64,000 nucleotides of DNA from Paenibacillus zeisoli (GTDB taxonomy: Bacteria; Bacillota; Bacilli; Paenibacillales; Paenibacillaceae): positions 124,001 through 188,000 of the forward strand of contig NZ_RZNX01000005.1 in the NCBI RefSeq assembly GCF_003994465.1, given 5' to 3'. Below the pieces are notes generated by a model. The model made no database searches and had not been told where the DNA came from. It saw nothing but the letters and a program-made list of their open reading frames with translations. Below, in pieces: positions 43,485 to 52,926 of this stretch. Position numbers and translations under genes: made by a program. The first letter of the stretch is position 1. Each line of letters starts with the position of its first letter.

Positions 43485-45776
43485 ATGAGTAACATAAGAA
43501 GCGGTAACCTGGGTTTCCCGCGTATTGGGGAGAACCGGGAATGGAAGAAAGCAATTGAAGCGTTCTGGGCAGGTAAAATACAAGAGAATGAGCTGCATCA
43601 ACAGCTAGAAGCGATTCGCCTTGGCAACCTGAAGCTACAAAAGGACAAAGGAATTGAGATCATTCCTGTAAATGATTTTACCTACTATGATCATATTCTG
43701 GATACAGCTTCCATGTTTGGGGTCATTCCTGATCGCTTTAGCTATCAGGGTGGGGAAGTGCCACTCTCAACCTATTATGGAATTGCCCGCGGGAACAGAG
43801 AAGCAGCAGCTAGTGAAATGACGAAATGGTTCAATACGAACTATCATTATATTGTTCCTGAGTTATCAGGAATTACGCCTCAGCTAACGGTGAATCGTCC
43901 GCTTGCTGCTTACCGTGAAGCCAAGGAGAAGCTGGGTATTGAGGGACGTCCTGTTCTTGTTGGTCTGTATACCTTCCTCAAACTCTCTAAAGGTTATGAT
44001 TCAGCTAAACTGCAGGATGTGATAGATTCATTCCTTCCCTTGTACCTTCGTGTGCTTAAGGAATTGGAAGAAGAGGGAGTTAAGTGGGTTCAGATTGATG
44101 AACCTATTCTCGTAACATCTGTGAATGAGCAGGATTTGAAATATATCCAAACCATTTACGAAGCTATAAATCAGGAACTAACAACCCTCTCCATTCAGCT
44201 GCAAACCTACTTCGGTTCTGTAGAATTCTACCCTGAGGTTGCTGCTCTACCAGTACAAGGTATTGGACTGGATTTCGTTCATGACGAAGGGCGTAATCTG
44301 GAAGCTCTACGGCAGCACGGTTTCCCACAGGAAAAGACCCTGGGAGCAGGAGTCATTGATGGCCGAAATATTTGGCGTGCAGATCTGGATGCCCAGTCGT
44401 CCTTGCTTAGTGAAATCGTGCAGCTCGTCAAGGGTGCGGAAGTTATTGTACAGCCATCAAGCAGTCTTCTGCACGTACCGGTCACTGCCCGTACAGAGAC
44501 CAAGCTTGAGCCGGTCTTGAAGAACGCTCTAGCTTTTGCAGAAGAGAAATTGAATGAACTCGTTCTTCTGACCAAGCAGGCCAGCGGAGAGCAGGTAGCA
44601 AGTGAATTCCAGGTGAGCCGTGAAGCCTTGTCGGCGCTATCTGCTTCTCCGGCCCGAAATCGTGAGAATGTAAGAAGTCTTGTCGATCACATCGCTGACC
44701 AGCCTTCTCATCGAGAGCATAACTTCTCCATTCGACAGGTGGCGCAAGAGAAGAAGTGGAAGCTCCCTTTCCTGCCAACTACCACGATCGGAAGCTTTCC
44801 TCAGACTACAGAGATTCGGGCGGCACGTCAAAAGTGGCGCAAAGGGGAATGGTCCAGCAGCCAGTACGGCGAATTCGTCAAAGAACAAATTCGTGACTGG
44901 ATTAGCAAGCAAGAAGAAATTGGCATCGATGTACTGGTACACGGGGAATTCGAACGGACTGATATGGTTGAGTTCTTCGGCGAGAAGCTCGCTGGCTTTG
45001 CTTTTACAAGTGGAGGATGGGTTCAATCTTACGGGTCCCGCTGTGTGAAGCCGCCGATTATTTATGGTGATGTTGACTTCATTGAACCGATGACCGTCGA
45101 AGAGACGGTATATGCACAATCCTTGACGAAGAAGCCTGTTAAAGGCATGCTAACAGGTCCGATCACCATTCTGAATTGGTCCTTTGTCCGGAGTGATCTC
45201 AGCCGTGAGAACGTCTCCTATCAAATTGCCCTTGCTCTGCGTAAGGAAGTGGAAGCCCTTGAGCATGCGGGTATTGAAATGATTCAAGTGGATGAGCCAG
45301 CCCTGCGAGAAGGTCTGCCCCTGAAGAGAGCGGATTGGAACAATTACCTGAATTGGGCGGTACTGGCGTTCCGACTTAGCACTTCTACTGTCCGGGATAC
45401 AACCCAAATCCATACCCATATGTGCTACTGTGAATTCCATGACATTATCGATTCCATTACAGCTCTTGATGCAGATGTCATCTCCATTGAAACGTCCCGG
45501 AGCCACGGGGAATTGGTTCACAGCTTCGAGGAACATACTTACCCGCTTGGTATTGGTCTTGGAGTGTATGATATTCACAGCCCGCGTGTCCCTTCGGTGG
45601 ACGAAATGGTCTCTATGATTGAACGCGCGCTTCAGGTACTGGATCCGAAGTTATTCTGGATTAATCCGGACTGCGGACTCAAGACAAGAGGTGTTCAGGA
45701 GACTGTGGATTCACTCCGTAACATGGTCGCAGCTGCCGAGAAATTCCGTGAAGCCCATGTGAAGGTTAATGTATAG
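43485..45776 (+). CDS. metE: Cobalamin-independent methionine synthase
   Basis: 763 residues, full length for MetE. It transfers the methyl group of 5-methyltetrahydropteroyltri-L-glutamate to homocysteine in the cytoplasm. The Zn-site residues are visible in HTHMCYCEFHD and NPDCGLKTRG, and the N-terminal half has GNLGFPRIGENREWKKA. Expression depends on B12 through the riboswitch and terminator upstream, which implies that a B12-dependent synthase also exists in this genome. Confidence 0.97.
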   Translation: MSNIRSGNLGFPRIGENREWKKAIEAFWAGKIQENELHQQLEAIRLGNLKLQKDKGIEIIPVNDFTYYDHILDTASMFGVIPDRFSYQGGEVPLSTYYGIARGNREAAASEMTKWFNTNYHYIVPELSGITPQLTVNRPLAAYREAKEKLGIEGRPVLVGLYTFLKLSKGYDSAKLQDVIDSFLPLYLRVLKELEEEGVKWVQIDEPILVTSVNEQDLKYIQTIYEAINQELTTLSIQLQTYFGSVEFYPEVAALPVQGIGLDFVHDEGRNLEALRQHGFPQEKTLGAGVIDGRNIWRADLDAQSSLLSEIVQLVKGAEVIVQPSSSLLHVPVTARTETKLEPVLKNALAFAEEKLNELVLLTKQASGEQVASEFQVSREALSALSASPARNRENVRSLVDHIADQPSHREHNFSIRQVAQEKKWKLPFLPTTTIGSFPQTTEIRAARQKWRKGEWSSSQYGEFVKEQIRDWISKQEEIGIDVLVHGEFERTDMVEFFGEKLAGFAFTSGGWVQSYGSRCVKPPIIYGDVDFIEPMTVEETVYAQSLTKKPVKGMLTGPITILNWSFVRSDLSRENVSYQIALALRKEVEALEHAGIEMIQVDEPALREGLPLKRADWNNYLNWAVLAFRLSTSTVRDTTQIHTHMCYCEFHDIIDSITALDADVISIETSRSHGELVHSFEEHTYPLGIGLGVYDIHSPRVPSVDEMVSMIERALQVLDPKLFWINPDCGLKTRGVQETVDSLRNMVAAAEKFREAHVKVNV

Positions 45777-45797
45777 CGTCATTTAGCTAATGATTAA

Positions 45798-45829
45798 GGC
45801 ACAGCTCTTGAGAGCTGTGTCTATTTCTT
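45798..45829 (+). terminator. metE terminator
   Basis: GGCACAGCTC pairs with GAGCTGTGTC, followed by TATTTCTT. Confidence 0.75.
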
Positions 45830-45952
45830 CACTATGCTAATCGTCTGCGCTGGATTTCGGATGAATAACGTTGGGGGTTTGGGGTAAATTACCGCTAAAG
45901 GGGAGTAGGCTTACCCTTCAGATAACTGGCTCTCTGCAGCATAAATAAAATG

Positions 45953-45999
45953 TTGACAAATAGGTAAAAGTAACAGATACTATATTTACGAAAGTAACA
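45953..45999 (+). promoter_or_regulatory. azoR promoter with direct repeats
   Basis: TTGACA (45953-45958) and a -10-like GATACT/TACTAT (45976-45983). Two copies of AAAGTAACA (45967-45975 and 45991-45999) flank the -10, a possible operator for a redox or quinone-sensing repressor. That role is inference. Confidence 0.6.
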
Positions 46000-46049
46000 T
46001 TATATAAGTTCTTTCCCCAACCATAACATATTCAGGAGGTTTTTCCCTA

Positions 46050-46676
46050 ATGGCACATGTATTATTTGTCAAAGCAAACAACAGACCGGTTGAGCAAGCC
46101 GTAACTGTGAAACTGTATGAAAGTTTTGTAAAGACTTATAAAGAAACTCACCCAGACGACCTGGTTACTGAACTTAACTTGTTCGAAGCAGATCTGCCCT
46201 ACTTTGATAATGACATGATGACAGGATTGTACAAACTTGGTAACGGCATCGAGCCAACAGCTGAGGAACAGCGTCTTGCTGACCTGGCTAATACTTACCT
46301 GGATCAATTCCTTGGTGCAGATAAAGTCGTATTCGCGTTCCCACTCTGGAACTTCACGATTCCGGCACAGCTTCTTACTTACCTGTTCTACTTGAACCAA
46401 GCAGGCAAAACGTTCAAATATACAGCTGAGGGCCCTGTTGGTCTAGTTAACAACAAGAAGATCGCTCTGCTTCAAGCTCGCGGTGGTGTGTATTCTGAAG
46501 CTCCAATGGACGCTATGGAAATGTCCCTTAACTATGTTAAGACTACTTTGGCTTTCTGGGGTATCACGAATCCTGAAGTTGTCGTTGTGGAAGGTCACAA
46601 CCAGTTCCAGGACCGTGCCGCATCCATTATTGAAGATGGCGTGAAAAGAGCCGCTGAACTCGCAGCCAAATTCTAA
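46050..46676 (+). CDS. azoR: FMN-dependent NADH-azoreductase
   Basis: 208 residues of the flavodoxin-like AzoR family: N-terminal VLFVKANNRP, FMN loop FAFPLWNFTIPAQL and LLQARGGVYS. It reduces azo compounds and quinones with NADH in the cytoplasm. AGGAGG precedes the ATG. Single gene between two terminators. Confidence 0.92.
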   Translation: MAHVLFVKANNRPVEQAVTVKLYESFVKTYKETHPDDLVTELNLFEADLPYFDNDMMTGLYKLGNGIEPTAEEQRLADLANTYLDQFLGADKVVFAFPLWNFTIPAQLLTYLFYLNQAGKTFKYTAEGPVGLVNNKKIALLQARGGVYSEAPMDAMEMSLNYVKTTLAFWGITNPEVVVVEGHNQFQDRAASIIEDGVKRAAELAAKF

Positions 46677-46712
46677 TAATTTGTGTTCCAGCTTCATATG
46701 TATGAATAAGAG

Positions 46713-46738
46713 AAAGAGCCATTGCGGCTCTTTTTTTG
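46713..46738 (+). terminator. azoR terminator
   Basis: AAAGAGCC (46713-46720) with GGCTCTTT (46726-46733) and a T run. Confidence 0.9.
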
Positions 46739-46827
46739 TGTTTCAAACATGTACGGGTTGTGTTAATTTGCCAAAAGCAAAGGATTACACTTATACTCAC
46801 ACTATACATACGAAGGGAATGCGCACA

Positions 46828-47535
46828 ATGGAACTTGAAATGGTTGTTAAAATGTGTCTTGCTCTATTATTTGGTCTGTTCATTGGTATCGACAGGCAGT
46901 TGAAGCAGAAGCCGCTGGGCATTAAGACAAGTATGGTTATCTGTGTGGCCAGCTGTCTGGTTACACTTGTATCGATTGAATCCTTTGATCGGTTTGCCGG
47001 ACCGAATCATCCGAACATGGATCCCATGCGGCTTGCTGCACAGATCGTCAGCGGCATCGGTTTCCTCGGAGCAGGTGTCATTCTAAGAAGAAGTAATGAT
47101 GCAATTTCCGGACTTACCTCTGCGGCCATGATCTGGGCGGCCTCCGGCCTTGGCATTGCCATTGGAGCCGGATTCTATATTGAGGCTGTAGTAGCCGTGG
47201 TACTGTTAATTATTGCTGTTAATTTCGTGCCGTACCTGATCAAATCAATTGGACCTGAGAAGCTCAATCAGCGCGACGTCTCGGTGAAGATTGTGATGGA
47301 GACGAATGATTATATGACCGACTTGATTCGCCATATTGAACGTAAGCGAGTACCTGGCCAGCCTATTGCCGGACCTGTTCACAAGATCCGTCGACTGAGA
47401 ATTAAAGACCTCGACGATGGCAGACAGCGAATTGATATGGTGATTGCTGCACCGGAGAAGGAATATACGACGGAGATTTATTATTTTATCAAGAAGATTG
47501 ATCATGTACTTAGTGTTGAGATCGAGCATTTATAA
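46828..47535 (+). CDS. MgtC/SapB family membrane protein
   Basis: 235 residues. The MgtC domain has five helices with GLFIGIDRQLKQKPLGIKTSM and AAQIVSGIGFLGAGVILRR; a C-terminal cytoplasmic ACT-like domain follows. MgtC proteins affect Mg2+ homeostasis and ATP synthase in other bacteria. ATG at 46828 has GAAGGGA upstream; the frame starting at 46681 would run through the azoR terminator. Confidence 0.9.
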   Translation: MELEMVVKMCLALLFGLFIGIDRQLKQKPLGIKTSMVICVASCLVTLVSIESFDRFAGPNHPNMDPMRLAAQIVSGIGFLGAGVILRRSNDAISGLTSAAMIWAASGLGIAIGAGFYIEAVVAVVLLIIAVNFVPYLIKSIGPEKLNQRDVSVKIVMETNDYMTDLIRHIERKRVPGQPIAGPVHKIRRLRIKDLDDGRQRIDMVIAAPEKEYTTEIYYFIKKIDHVLSVEIEHL

Positions 47536-47642
47536 ACTTGGATTGTTCGTCCAGGTTTAAGTTCAGTTCATAATTATGAGTTATTCTTCTCTTGCGGCTA
47601 GTTATCCGTACCGCAGATGCAGTTAGAAAGGAAGAGCAGCTT

Positions 47643-49424
47643 ATGAAAGAAATGCAGTTGAATAACAAGCATGGCTCGCTGTTCAGCTTAATCCGGGATA
47701 CCCGGCCTTCGATTCCCGCCTTAGCCTTTGCGATAATCCTCAGTGTGGTCTCCACCCTGGTGGGTCTTGTGATTCCTATGTTCACAAAAAATCTGGTCGA
47801 CGGATTCTCCCTGTCTTCCATAAGCTCTACCCAGATCGTGCTTATAGCTGCGGCTTTTATAGCCCAGACTATCGCAGGAGGAGTATCCATCTATCTCCTT
47901 AACTATGCCGGTCAGAAGGTGGTGGCCTCCCTCCGGGACCGGCTGTGGAAGAAGCTGCTTGTCCTGCCGGTATCTTATTACGATCAGAACCGGGTCGGGG
48001 AGACCAGCAGCCGAATGACGAACGATACGTTGATTCTGAAAACTCTGATTTCTGAGCATGCCACAGCTTTTTTTAGCGGGATAATCTCTATTGTGGGCTC
48101 TGTAGCAGTTCTGCTGTATCTGAATTGGAAGATGACGCTAATTATGTTCACCGTGATTCCAATCGCCGCTCTGATCCTTGTTCCTCTGGGGCGTCAGATG
48201 TATAAGATCTCCAGAGGCATGCAGGATGAGACGGCTGCATTCTCGGCTACCCTCAACCAGGTTCTCTCCGAGGTCAGATTAGTCAAGGCTTCCAATGCGG
48301 AAAGCAGAGAATATGCGAACGGGAAAGAGGGGATTACAAATCTCTTCCGGTTCGGCGTTCGAGAAGGAAAGGTTAGCGCATGGATTGGCCCCGTCATCTC
48401 ACTTGTCCTGATGATGCTGCTGGTTGTCATTATCGGCTATGGGGGAATGCAGGTATCCAGTGGGGTATTCACAGCCGGGGAGCTGGTTGCATTTATCCTC
48501 TACCTTATTCAGATCGTCATGCCCATGACGCAGCTTACCACTTTCTTCACTCAGTTCCAGAAGGCCAAGGGAGCCACTGAGCGGATCATTGAGACTCTAA
48601 ATGCAGAAGAGGAAGAGTATACAGGGGGAATCGAGTCTCCTGCAGCGAATCAGCCAATTCAAGTTGAGAATGTGTCCTTTAGTTATAATCGCGATGAGCA
48701 AATACTTCATCAAATTTCTTTTGAGTTGCAACCAGGAAAAGTCACTGCCATCGTAGGACCCAGCGGGAGCGGTAAGACAACCCTTTTCTCATTACTGGAA
48801 AGGTTCTATCTACCCGATGAAGGCCGAATCCTGCTTGGCAGCCAGCCCATTGACGAATTCTCGTTAAGGTCATGGCGCAGGCAGATTGGGTATGTCTCTC
48901 AGGATAGTTCGATGATGGCCGGGACAATTCGTGAGAACCTTTGCTATGGGGTAGACCGCGAAGTCCATGAACAGGAAATCTGGAAGGCCGCCGAGATGGC
49001 ATATGCTGACCAGTTTATCCGCGATCTGCCTGGCGGACTTGACACAGATGTAGGAGAACGCGGCCTCAAGCTGTCAGGTGGACAGCGTCAACGTCTGGCG
49101 ATTGCCAGGGCGCTGCTAAGAGATCCTAAGATTCTTATGCTGGATGAAGCAACCTCCAGCCTGGATAGCCAGTCCGAAGTGGTGGTCCAGAAGGCTCTGC
49201 TGAATTTGATGAATGGCAGAACGACAGTTGTGATTGCACACCGTTTGTCCACAGTGGTAAGAGCAGATCAGATTCTCTTTATTGATAAAGGCAAACTTAC
49301 GGGAAAAGGTACTCATGCAGAGCTGCTACAGTCCCATGAGATGTACAGGAAATTTGCCACCCAACAATTCCAGAAATCTGCTGAGGAAGAACCATTCTTA
49401 ACAGAGAAGTCGGGTGATTATTGA
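47643..49424 (+). CDS. bmrA: BmrA-type multidrug ABC exporter
   Basis: 593 residues, closely resembling B. subtilis BmrA (YvcC). A six-helix domain carries [35 protein letters not shown] and [12 protein letters not shown]. The ATPase has [17 protein letters not shown] and [12 protein letters not shown]. Homodimeric drug efflux in the cytoplasmic membrane. The stop codon overlaps the response regulator ATG, so transporter and two-component genes are coupled. Confidence 0.93.
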   Translation: MKEMQLNNKHGSLFSLIRDTRPSIPALAFAIILSVVSTLVGLVIPMFTKNLVDGFSLSSISSTQIVLIAAAFIAQTIAGGVSIYLLNYAGQKVVASLRDRLWKKLLVLPVSYYDQNRVGETSSRMTNDTLILKTLISEHATAFFSGIISIVGSVAVLLYLNWKMTLIMFTVIPIAALILVPLGRQMYKISRGMQDETAAFSATLNQVLSEVRLVKASNAESREYANGKEGITNLFRFGVREGKVSAWIGPVISLVLMMLLVVIIGYGGMQVSSGVFTAGELVAFILYLIQIVMPMTQLTTFFTQFQKAKGATERIIETLNAEEEEYTGGIESPAANQPIQVENVSFSYNRDEQILHQISFELQPGKVTAIVGPSGSGKTTLFSLLERFYLPDEGRILLGSQPIDEFSLRSWRRQIGYVSQDSSMMAGTIRENLCYGVDREVHEQEIWKAAEMAYADQFIRDLPGGLDTDVGERGLKLSGGQRQRLAIARALLRDPKILMLDEATSSLDSQSEVVVQKALLNLMNGRTTVVIAHRLSTVVRADQILFIDKGKLTGKGTHAELLQSHEMYRKFATQQFQKSAEEEPFLTEKSGDY

Positions 49425-50098
49425 TGGCCAAAATTATGGTAGTTGATGATGACCCTCACATTCGGGAGCTGGTCACTGTTTTTCTTGATGGAGCAGGGTT
49501 AGAGAGTATTGAAGCTTCGGATGGACTTGAGGCACTGGACCTGCTTGAGAAGGAAAAAGTAGACATGGTCATTCTGGATATCATGATGCCAAATATGGAC
49601 GGTTGGCAGCTCTGCAAGGAGCTGCGTGCCCACTATGACTTTCCCCTTCTCATCCTGACGGCAAAAAGCGAGACTTCACAGGTTGTCAAGGGATTTGATC
49701 TTGGAACCGACGATTACCTTGTTAAGCCGTTTGAACCTCCCGTTCTGTTAGCCAGAGTCAAGGCTCTTCTCAAGAGGTATCAGATATCCTGCTCTCAGGT
49801 TGTAACTGCAGGACAGGTTCAAATGAACCGCAGAATCTATGAAGTCACCTTGGGCTCCGAGGCGCTGAATATGCCCCTGAAAGAGTTCGAGCTGCTCTTC
49901 AAGCTGGCAAGCTATCCAGGTGCAACATTAACACGTGACCAGTTGATTGAAGAAATTTGGGGCTATGATTTTGAAGGAAACGAGCGGACGCTCGATGTTC
50001 ACATCAATCGGCTGAGAGAGCGGTTCCCAGAGACTAAGTGCAAATTTAGAATCCGTACTATAAGGGGACTGGGTTACCGGCTGGAGGTTCAAGATTGA
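49424..50098 (+). CDS. OmpR-family response regulator
   Basis: 224 residues: a receiver domain with Asp in VILDIMMPNMDG and Lys in DDYLVKPFEPP, then a winged-helix DNA-binding domain (LIEEIWGYDFEGNERTLDVHI). ATG at 49424 overlaps the bmrA stop by one base. It probably regulates this bmrA operon, an inference from coupling. Confidence 0.92.
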   Translation: MAKIMVVDDDPHIRELVTVFLDGAGLESIEASDGLEALDLLEKEKVDMVILDIMMPNMDGWQLCKELRAHYDFPLLILTAKSETSQVVKGFDLGTDDYLVKPFEPPVLLARVKALLKRYQISCSQVVTAGQVQMNRRIYEVTLGSEALNMPLKEFELLFKLASYPGATLTRDQLIEEIWGYDFEGNERTLDVHINRLRERFPETKCKFRIRTIRGLGYRLEVQD

Positions 50099-51141
50099 AA
50101 AAATTCAAAAGTATCATGAGGCTAGTGTTCGACATCCTTCTGTTAATTGTGGTCGCCTTTGGGGCCGCTTCAGCCGCATACGGGATTAAGTCACTATATC
50201 AAAGCCGACCAAGTTCGGTGCAGGAGTATACGGAGTATGTAATCTTTTTTGGAATGGGCATCTTTCTTTTTATTTCAACGTTTGCAATCATTAGCCTGCT
50301 GCTGCTGAGAAAAAAAGAAATTCGAAAAATTAATAATATTATCGACGCGATGAAACGGGTATCTAAAGGTGATTTCTCGGTCCGCCTGGATATAGAGCAG
50401 TACGAAGAAGGATATGAAAAAGTGGTGGCGACAATCAACGAGATGGTCAGTGAGCTCGGGACAATGGAGACCATGCGTCAGGATTTTATTTCTAACGTGT
50501 CCCACGAAATTCAATCCCCGCTCACTTCTATCGGAGGATTCGCAAGGGCTTTGCTGCAGGAAGATGAGGTTAGCCCTGAGACAAGAAGGCATTATCTGGC
50601 CATTATTGAATCAGAAAGCCAAAGGCTCTCCAAGCTGAGTGACAATCTGCTGAAGCTGACTACGCTGGAATCCGTAGTGCCGCTGTTCGAGAAGAAACAT
50701 TACAGGCTAGATAAGCAAATACAGCGGGTAATCCTGTCGGCTGAAACCCAGTGGAGCGACAAGGATCTCAACATTGAACTTGAGCTGGAAGAAACGATGA
50801 TTAAAGCTGAGGAAGACCTGATGAGTCAGGTATGGATTAACCTGTTCCATAATAGTATTAAATTCACGAAGCCCGGCGGTTGGATCAAGATTAGGATGAG
50901 GAAATTGGGAAGCCAGGTAGAGGTTCAGATAGCAGACAATGGAATTGGAATCTCCCCTGAGGATTTGCCTCATATCTTTGAACGATTCTTTAAAGCGGAT
51001 AAATCGAGAAATCGTGAAGCTGGAGGGAGCGGACTAGGTCTCTCTTTGGTGAAGAAGATTATAGATATCCATGGAGGCGAGATTACGGCGGTCAGTGAAC
51101 CCGGAGTAGGAACTACCTTTAAAGTGATTCTAAATAAATAG
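50095..51141 (+). CDS. Sensor histidine kinase (HAMP, HisKA, HATPase)
   Basis: 348 residues: two membrane helices (about 10-30 and 45-70), HAMP (about 75-125), HisKA with phospho-His in NVSHEIQSPLTSIGGF, and an HATPase with NLFHNSIKFT, DNGIGISPEDLPHIF and GGSGLGLSL. Only about 15 residues face outside, so it probably senses membrane stress or a partner such as BmrA. TTG start overlaps the regulator stop. Confidence 0.92.
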   Translation: MKKFKSIMRLVFDILLLIVVAFGAASAAYGIKSLYQSRPSSVQEYTEYVIFFGMGIFLFISTFAIISLLLLRKKEIRKINNIIDAMKRVSKGDFSVRLDIEQYEEGYEKVVATINEMVSELGTMETMRQDFISNVSHEIQSPLTSIGGFARALLQEDEVSPETRRHYLAIIESESQRLSKLSDNLLKLTTLESVVPLFEKKHYRLDKQIQRVILSAETQWSDKDLNIELELEETMIKAEEDLMSQVWINLFHNSIKFTKPGGWIKIRMRKLGSQVEVQIADNGIGISPEDLPHIFERFFKADKSRNREAGGSGLGLSLVKKIIDIHGGEITAVSEPGVGTTFKVILNK

Positions 51142-51161
51142 CAGGATAGGCGATATTTATG

Positions 51162-51186
51162 GGCACCGATCAGGTGCTTTTTTTAT
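51162..51186 (+). terminator. Terminator of the bmrA two-component operon
   Basis: GCACC (51163-51167) with GGTGC (51173-51177) followed by seven or more T. Confidence 0.75.
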
Positions 51187-51221
51187 TTGGACTGATTACC
51201 CGAACTTGGTGAAAAATAGGG

Positions 51222-51250
51222 TTGTATTTTTTTAGGGATGAAGCTACAAT
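51222..51250 (+). promoter_or_regulatory. araA promoter
   Basis: TTGTAT (51222-51227) and TACAAT (51245-51250), 17-bp spacer, just upstream of two AraR operators. Confidence 0.8.
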
Positions 51251-51264
51251 GTAGTCAATACAAG

Positions 51265-51276
51265 TTGTACGTACAA
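51265..51276. promoter_or_regulatory. AraR operator O1
   Basis: TTGTACGTACAA, a perfect 12-bp palindrome matching the core of B. subtilis AraR operators. It lies just after the predicted start point. Confidence 0.9.
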
Positions 51277-51303
51277 ATACTTAATTTATTAAATTACACA
51301 TAG

Positions 51304-51317
51304 CTTGTACGTATAAG
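51304..51317. promoter_or_regulatory. AraR operator O2
   Basis: CTTGTACGTATAAG, centred exactly 40 bp after O1, about four helical turns, which would allow cooperative binding of two dimers on one face. Confidence 0.85.
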
Positions 51318-51365
51318 TATCAAAAGTTGAATATATGAATCTATTATTCTGGGAGGCGTTAGTAA

Positions 51366-52856
51366 ATGAGTTTGAAACCGCATTCATTTTGGTTTGTTAC
51401 AGGCAGTCAGCATTTATATGGACCCGAAACACTTCAAGAGGTGGCAGAGCACTCCCGCATTATTGCGGAGCAGCTGGATAAGGATCCGAAGTTCACCTAT
51501 CCTGTTGTTTTCAAGCCAATCGTAACTACACCGGATGAAATATATAAGCTGATTCTTGAGGCTAACAGCGATGAGTCTTGTGCGGGAATTATAACCTGGA
51601 TGCATACCTTCTCACCTGCAAAAATGTGGATTGCCGGGTTGTCCCAATTGCAGAAGCCTCTACTTCATTTCCATACCCAGTTCAACAGGGATATTCCTTG
51701 GGAGACGATTGATATGGATTTCATGAACCTGAATCAATCTGCTCATGGAGACCGTGAATACGGCCATATCGGCGCACGCCTTGGAATTGCCCGCAAAATT
51801 GTTGTTGGACACTGGGAGGATGGCGAAGTCCGTGATGGAATCGCCGGCTGGATGCGCACCGCAGCAGCTTATGCAGAGAGCCGCCGGTTAAAGGTTGCTC
51901 GCTTTGGTGACAACATGCGCGAAGTAGCTGTTACTGACGGCGACAAGGTGGAGGCGCAGATCAAGCTTGGCTGGTCTGTAAATGGATACGGGATTGGCGA
52001 TCTCGCTACTGTGCTTCAGGAGGTTAGCGATGCTGAAGTGAAGACGCTGCTTGAGGAATATGCGGAGCAATACACGATTACCAAAGAAGGCTTAAGTGCC
52101 GGACCGGTACGTGACTCGATTGCCTATCAAGCCAAGCTAGAGATTGCGCTCAAACGGTTCCTGAAAGATGGTGGATTTGGAGCCTTTACAACGACCTTTG
52201 AAGATCTACATGGTCTTAAGCAGCTTCCGGGACTTGCGGTACAGCGATTGATGGAAGCCGGATACGGGTTCGGTGGAGAAGGCGACTGGAAGACAGCCGC
52301 GCTGACACGTGTTCTCAAAGTGCTGGCGGATAACAAGAGCACTTCCTTTATGGAAGATTACACCTATCATTTCGAGCCGGGCAATCATATGATTCTGGGT
52401 GCTCACATGCTGGAAGTATGCCCGACCATTGCAGCAACCAAGCCATCGATTCAGGTTCATCCGCTTGGGATTGGGGGCAAGGAAGACCCGGCACGGATCG
52501 TCTTTGACGGACAAGGGGGGCCAGCAGTGAATGCTTCGCTCATAGACCTTGGTCACCGGTTCCGCCTGCTTGTTAATGTTGTGGATGGCGTTCAGGTAGA
52601 GAAGCCAATGCCCAACCTGCCGGTTGCACGGGTACTGTGGAAGCCGCAGCCATCTCTTCGCGAATCCGCAGAGGCATGGATCTTGGCCGGCGGTGCTCAC
52701 CATACGGTTCTCTCCTATGCAATTAGCGCAGAGAATCTGACAGATTTCGCCGAGATGGCCGGGATTGAGGCGGTCATTATTGATAAGAATACGACGATTC
52801 CAAGATTCAAGAATGAATTGTTATGGAGTGACGCAGCATACCGTCTGCAGCGATGA
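51366..52856 (+). CDS. araA: L-arabinose isomerase
   Basis: 496 residues, full length. It converts L-arabinose to L-ribulose in the cytoplasm, Mn2+-dependent. Family landmarks: WFVTGSQHLYGPE, MHTFSPAKMWI, HFHTQFNRDIPWETIDMDFM and EGDWKTAALTR. GGGAGG upstream. First gene of the arabinose operon, under two AraR operators. Confidence 0.97.
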   Translation: MSLKPHSFWFVTGSQHLYGPETLQEVAEHSRIIAEQLDKDPKFTYPVVFKPIVTTPDEIYKLILEANSDESCAGIITWMHTFSPAKMWIAGLSQLQKPLLHFHTQFNRDIPWETIDMDFMNLNQSAHGDREYGHIGARLGIARKIVVGHWEDGEVRDGIAGWMRTAAAYAESRRLKVARFGDNMREVAVTDGDKVEAQIKLGWSVNGYGIGDLATVLQEVSDAEVKTLLEEYAEQYTITKEGLSAGPVRDSIAYQAKLEIALKRFLKDGGFGAFTTTFEDLHGLKQLPGLAVQRLMEAGYGFGGEGDWKTAALTRVLKVLADNKSTSFMEDYTYHFEPGNHMILGAHMLEVCPTIAATKPSIQVHPLGIGGKEDPARIVFDGQGGPAVNASLIDLGHRFRLLVNVVDGVQVEKPMPNLPVARVLWKPQPSLRESAEAWILAGGAHHTVLSYAISAENLTDFAEMAGIEAVIIDKNTTIPRFKNELLWSDAAYRLQR

Positions 52857-52926
52857 GATCTGCTTCGTTCACCCAGTCTGTGTTACAATAATCCGTATAT
52901 AACAAGAGCGGTGGCTGAGGTGACGT

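Noticed and set aside
46681-46827. Extended N terminus for the MgtC-family gene
   Set aside because: It crosses the azoR terminator and its T run; the ATG at 46828 matches the family start.
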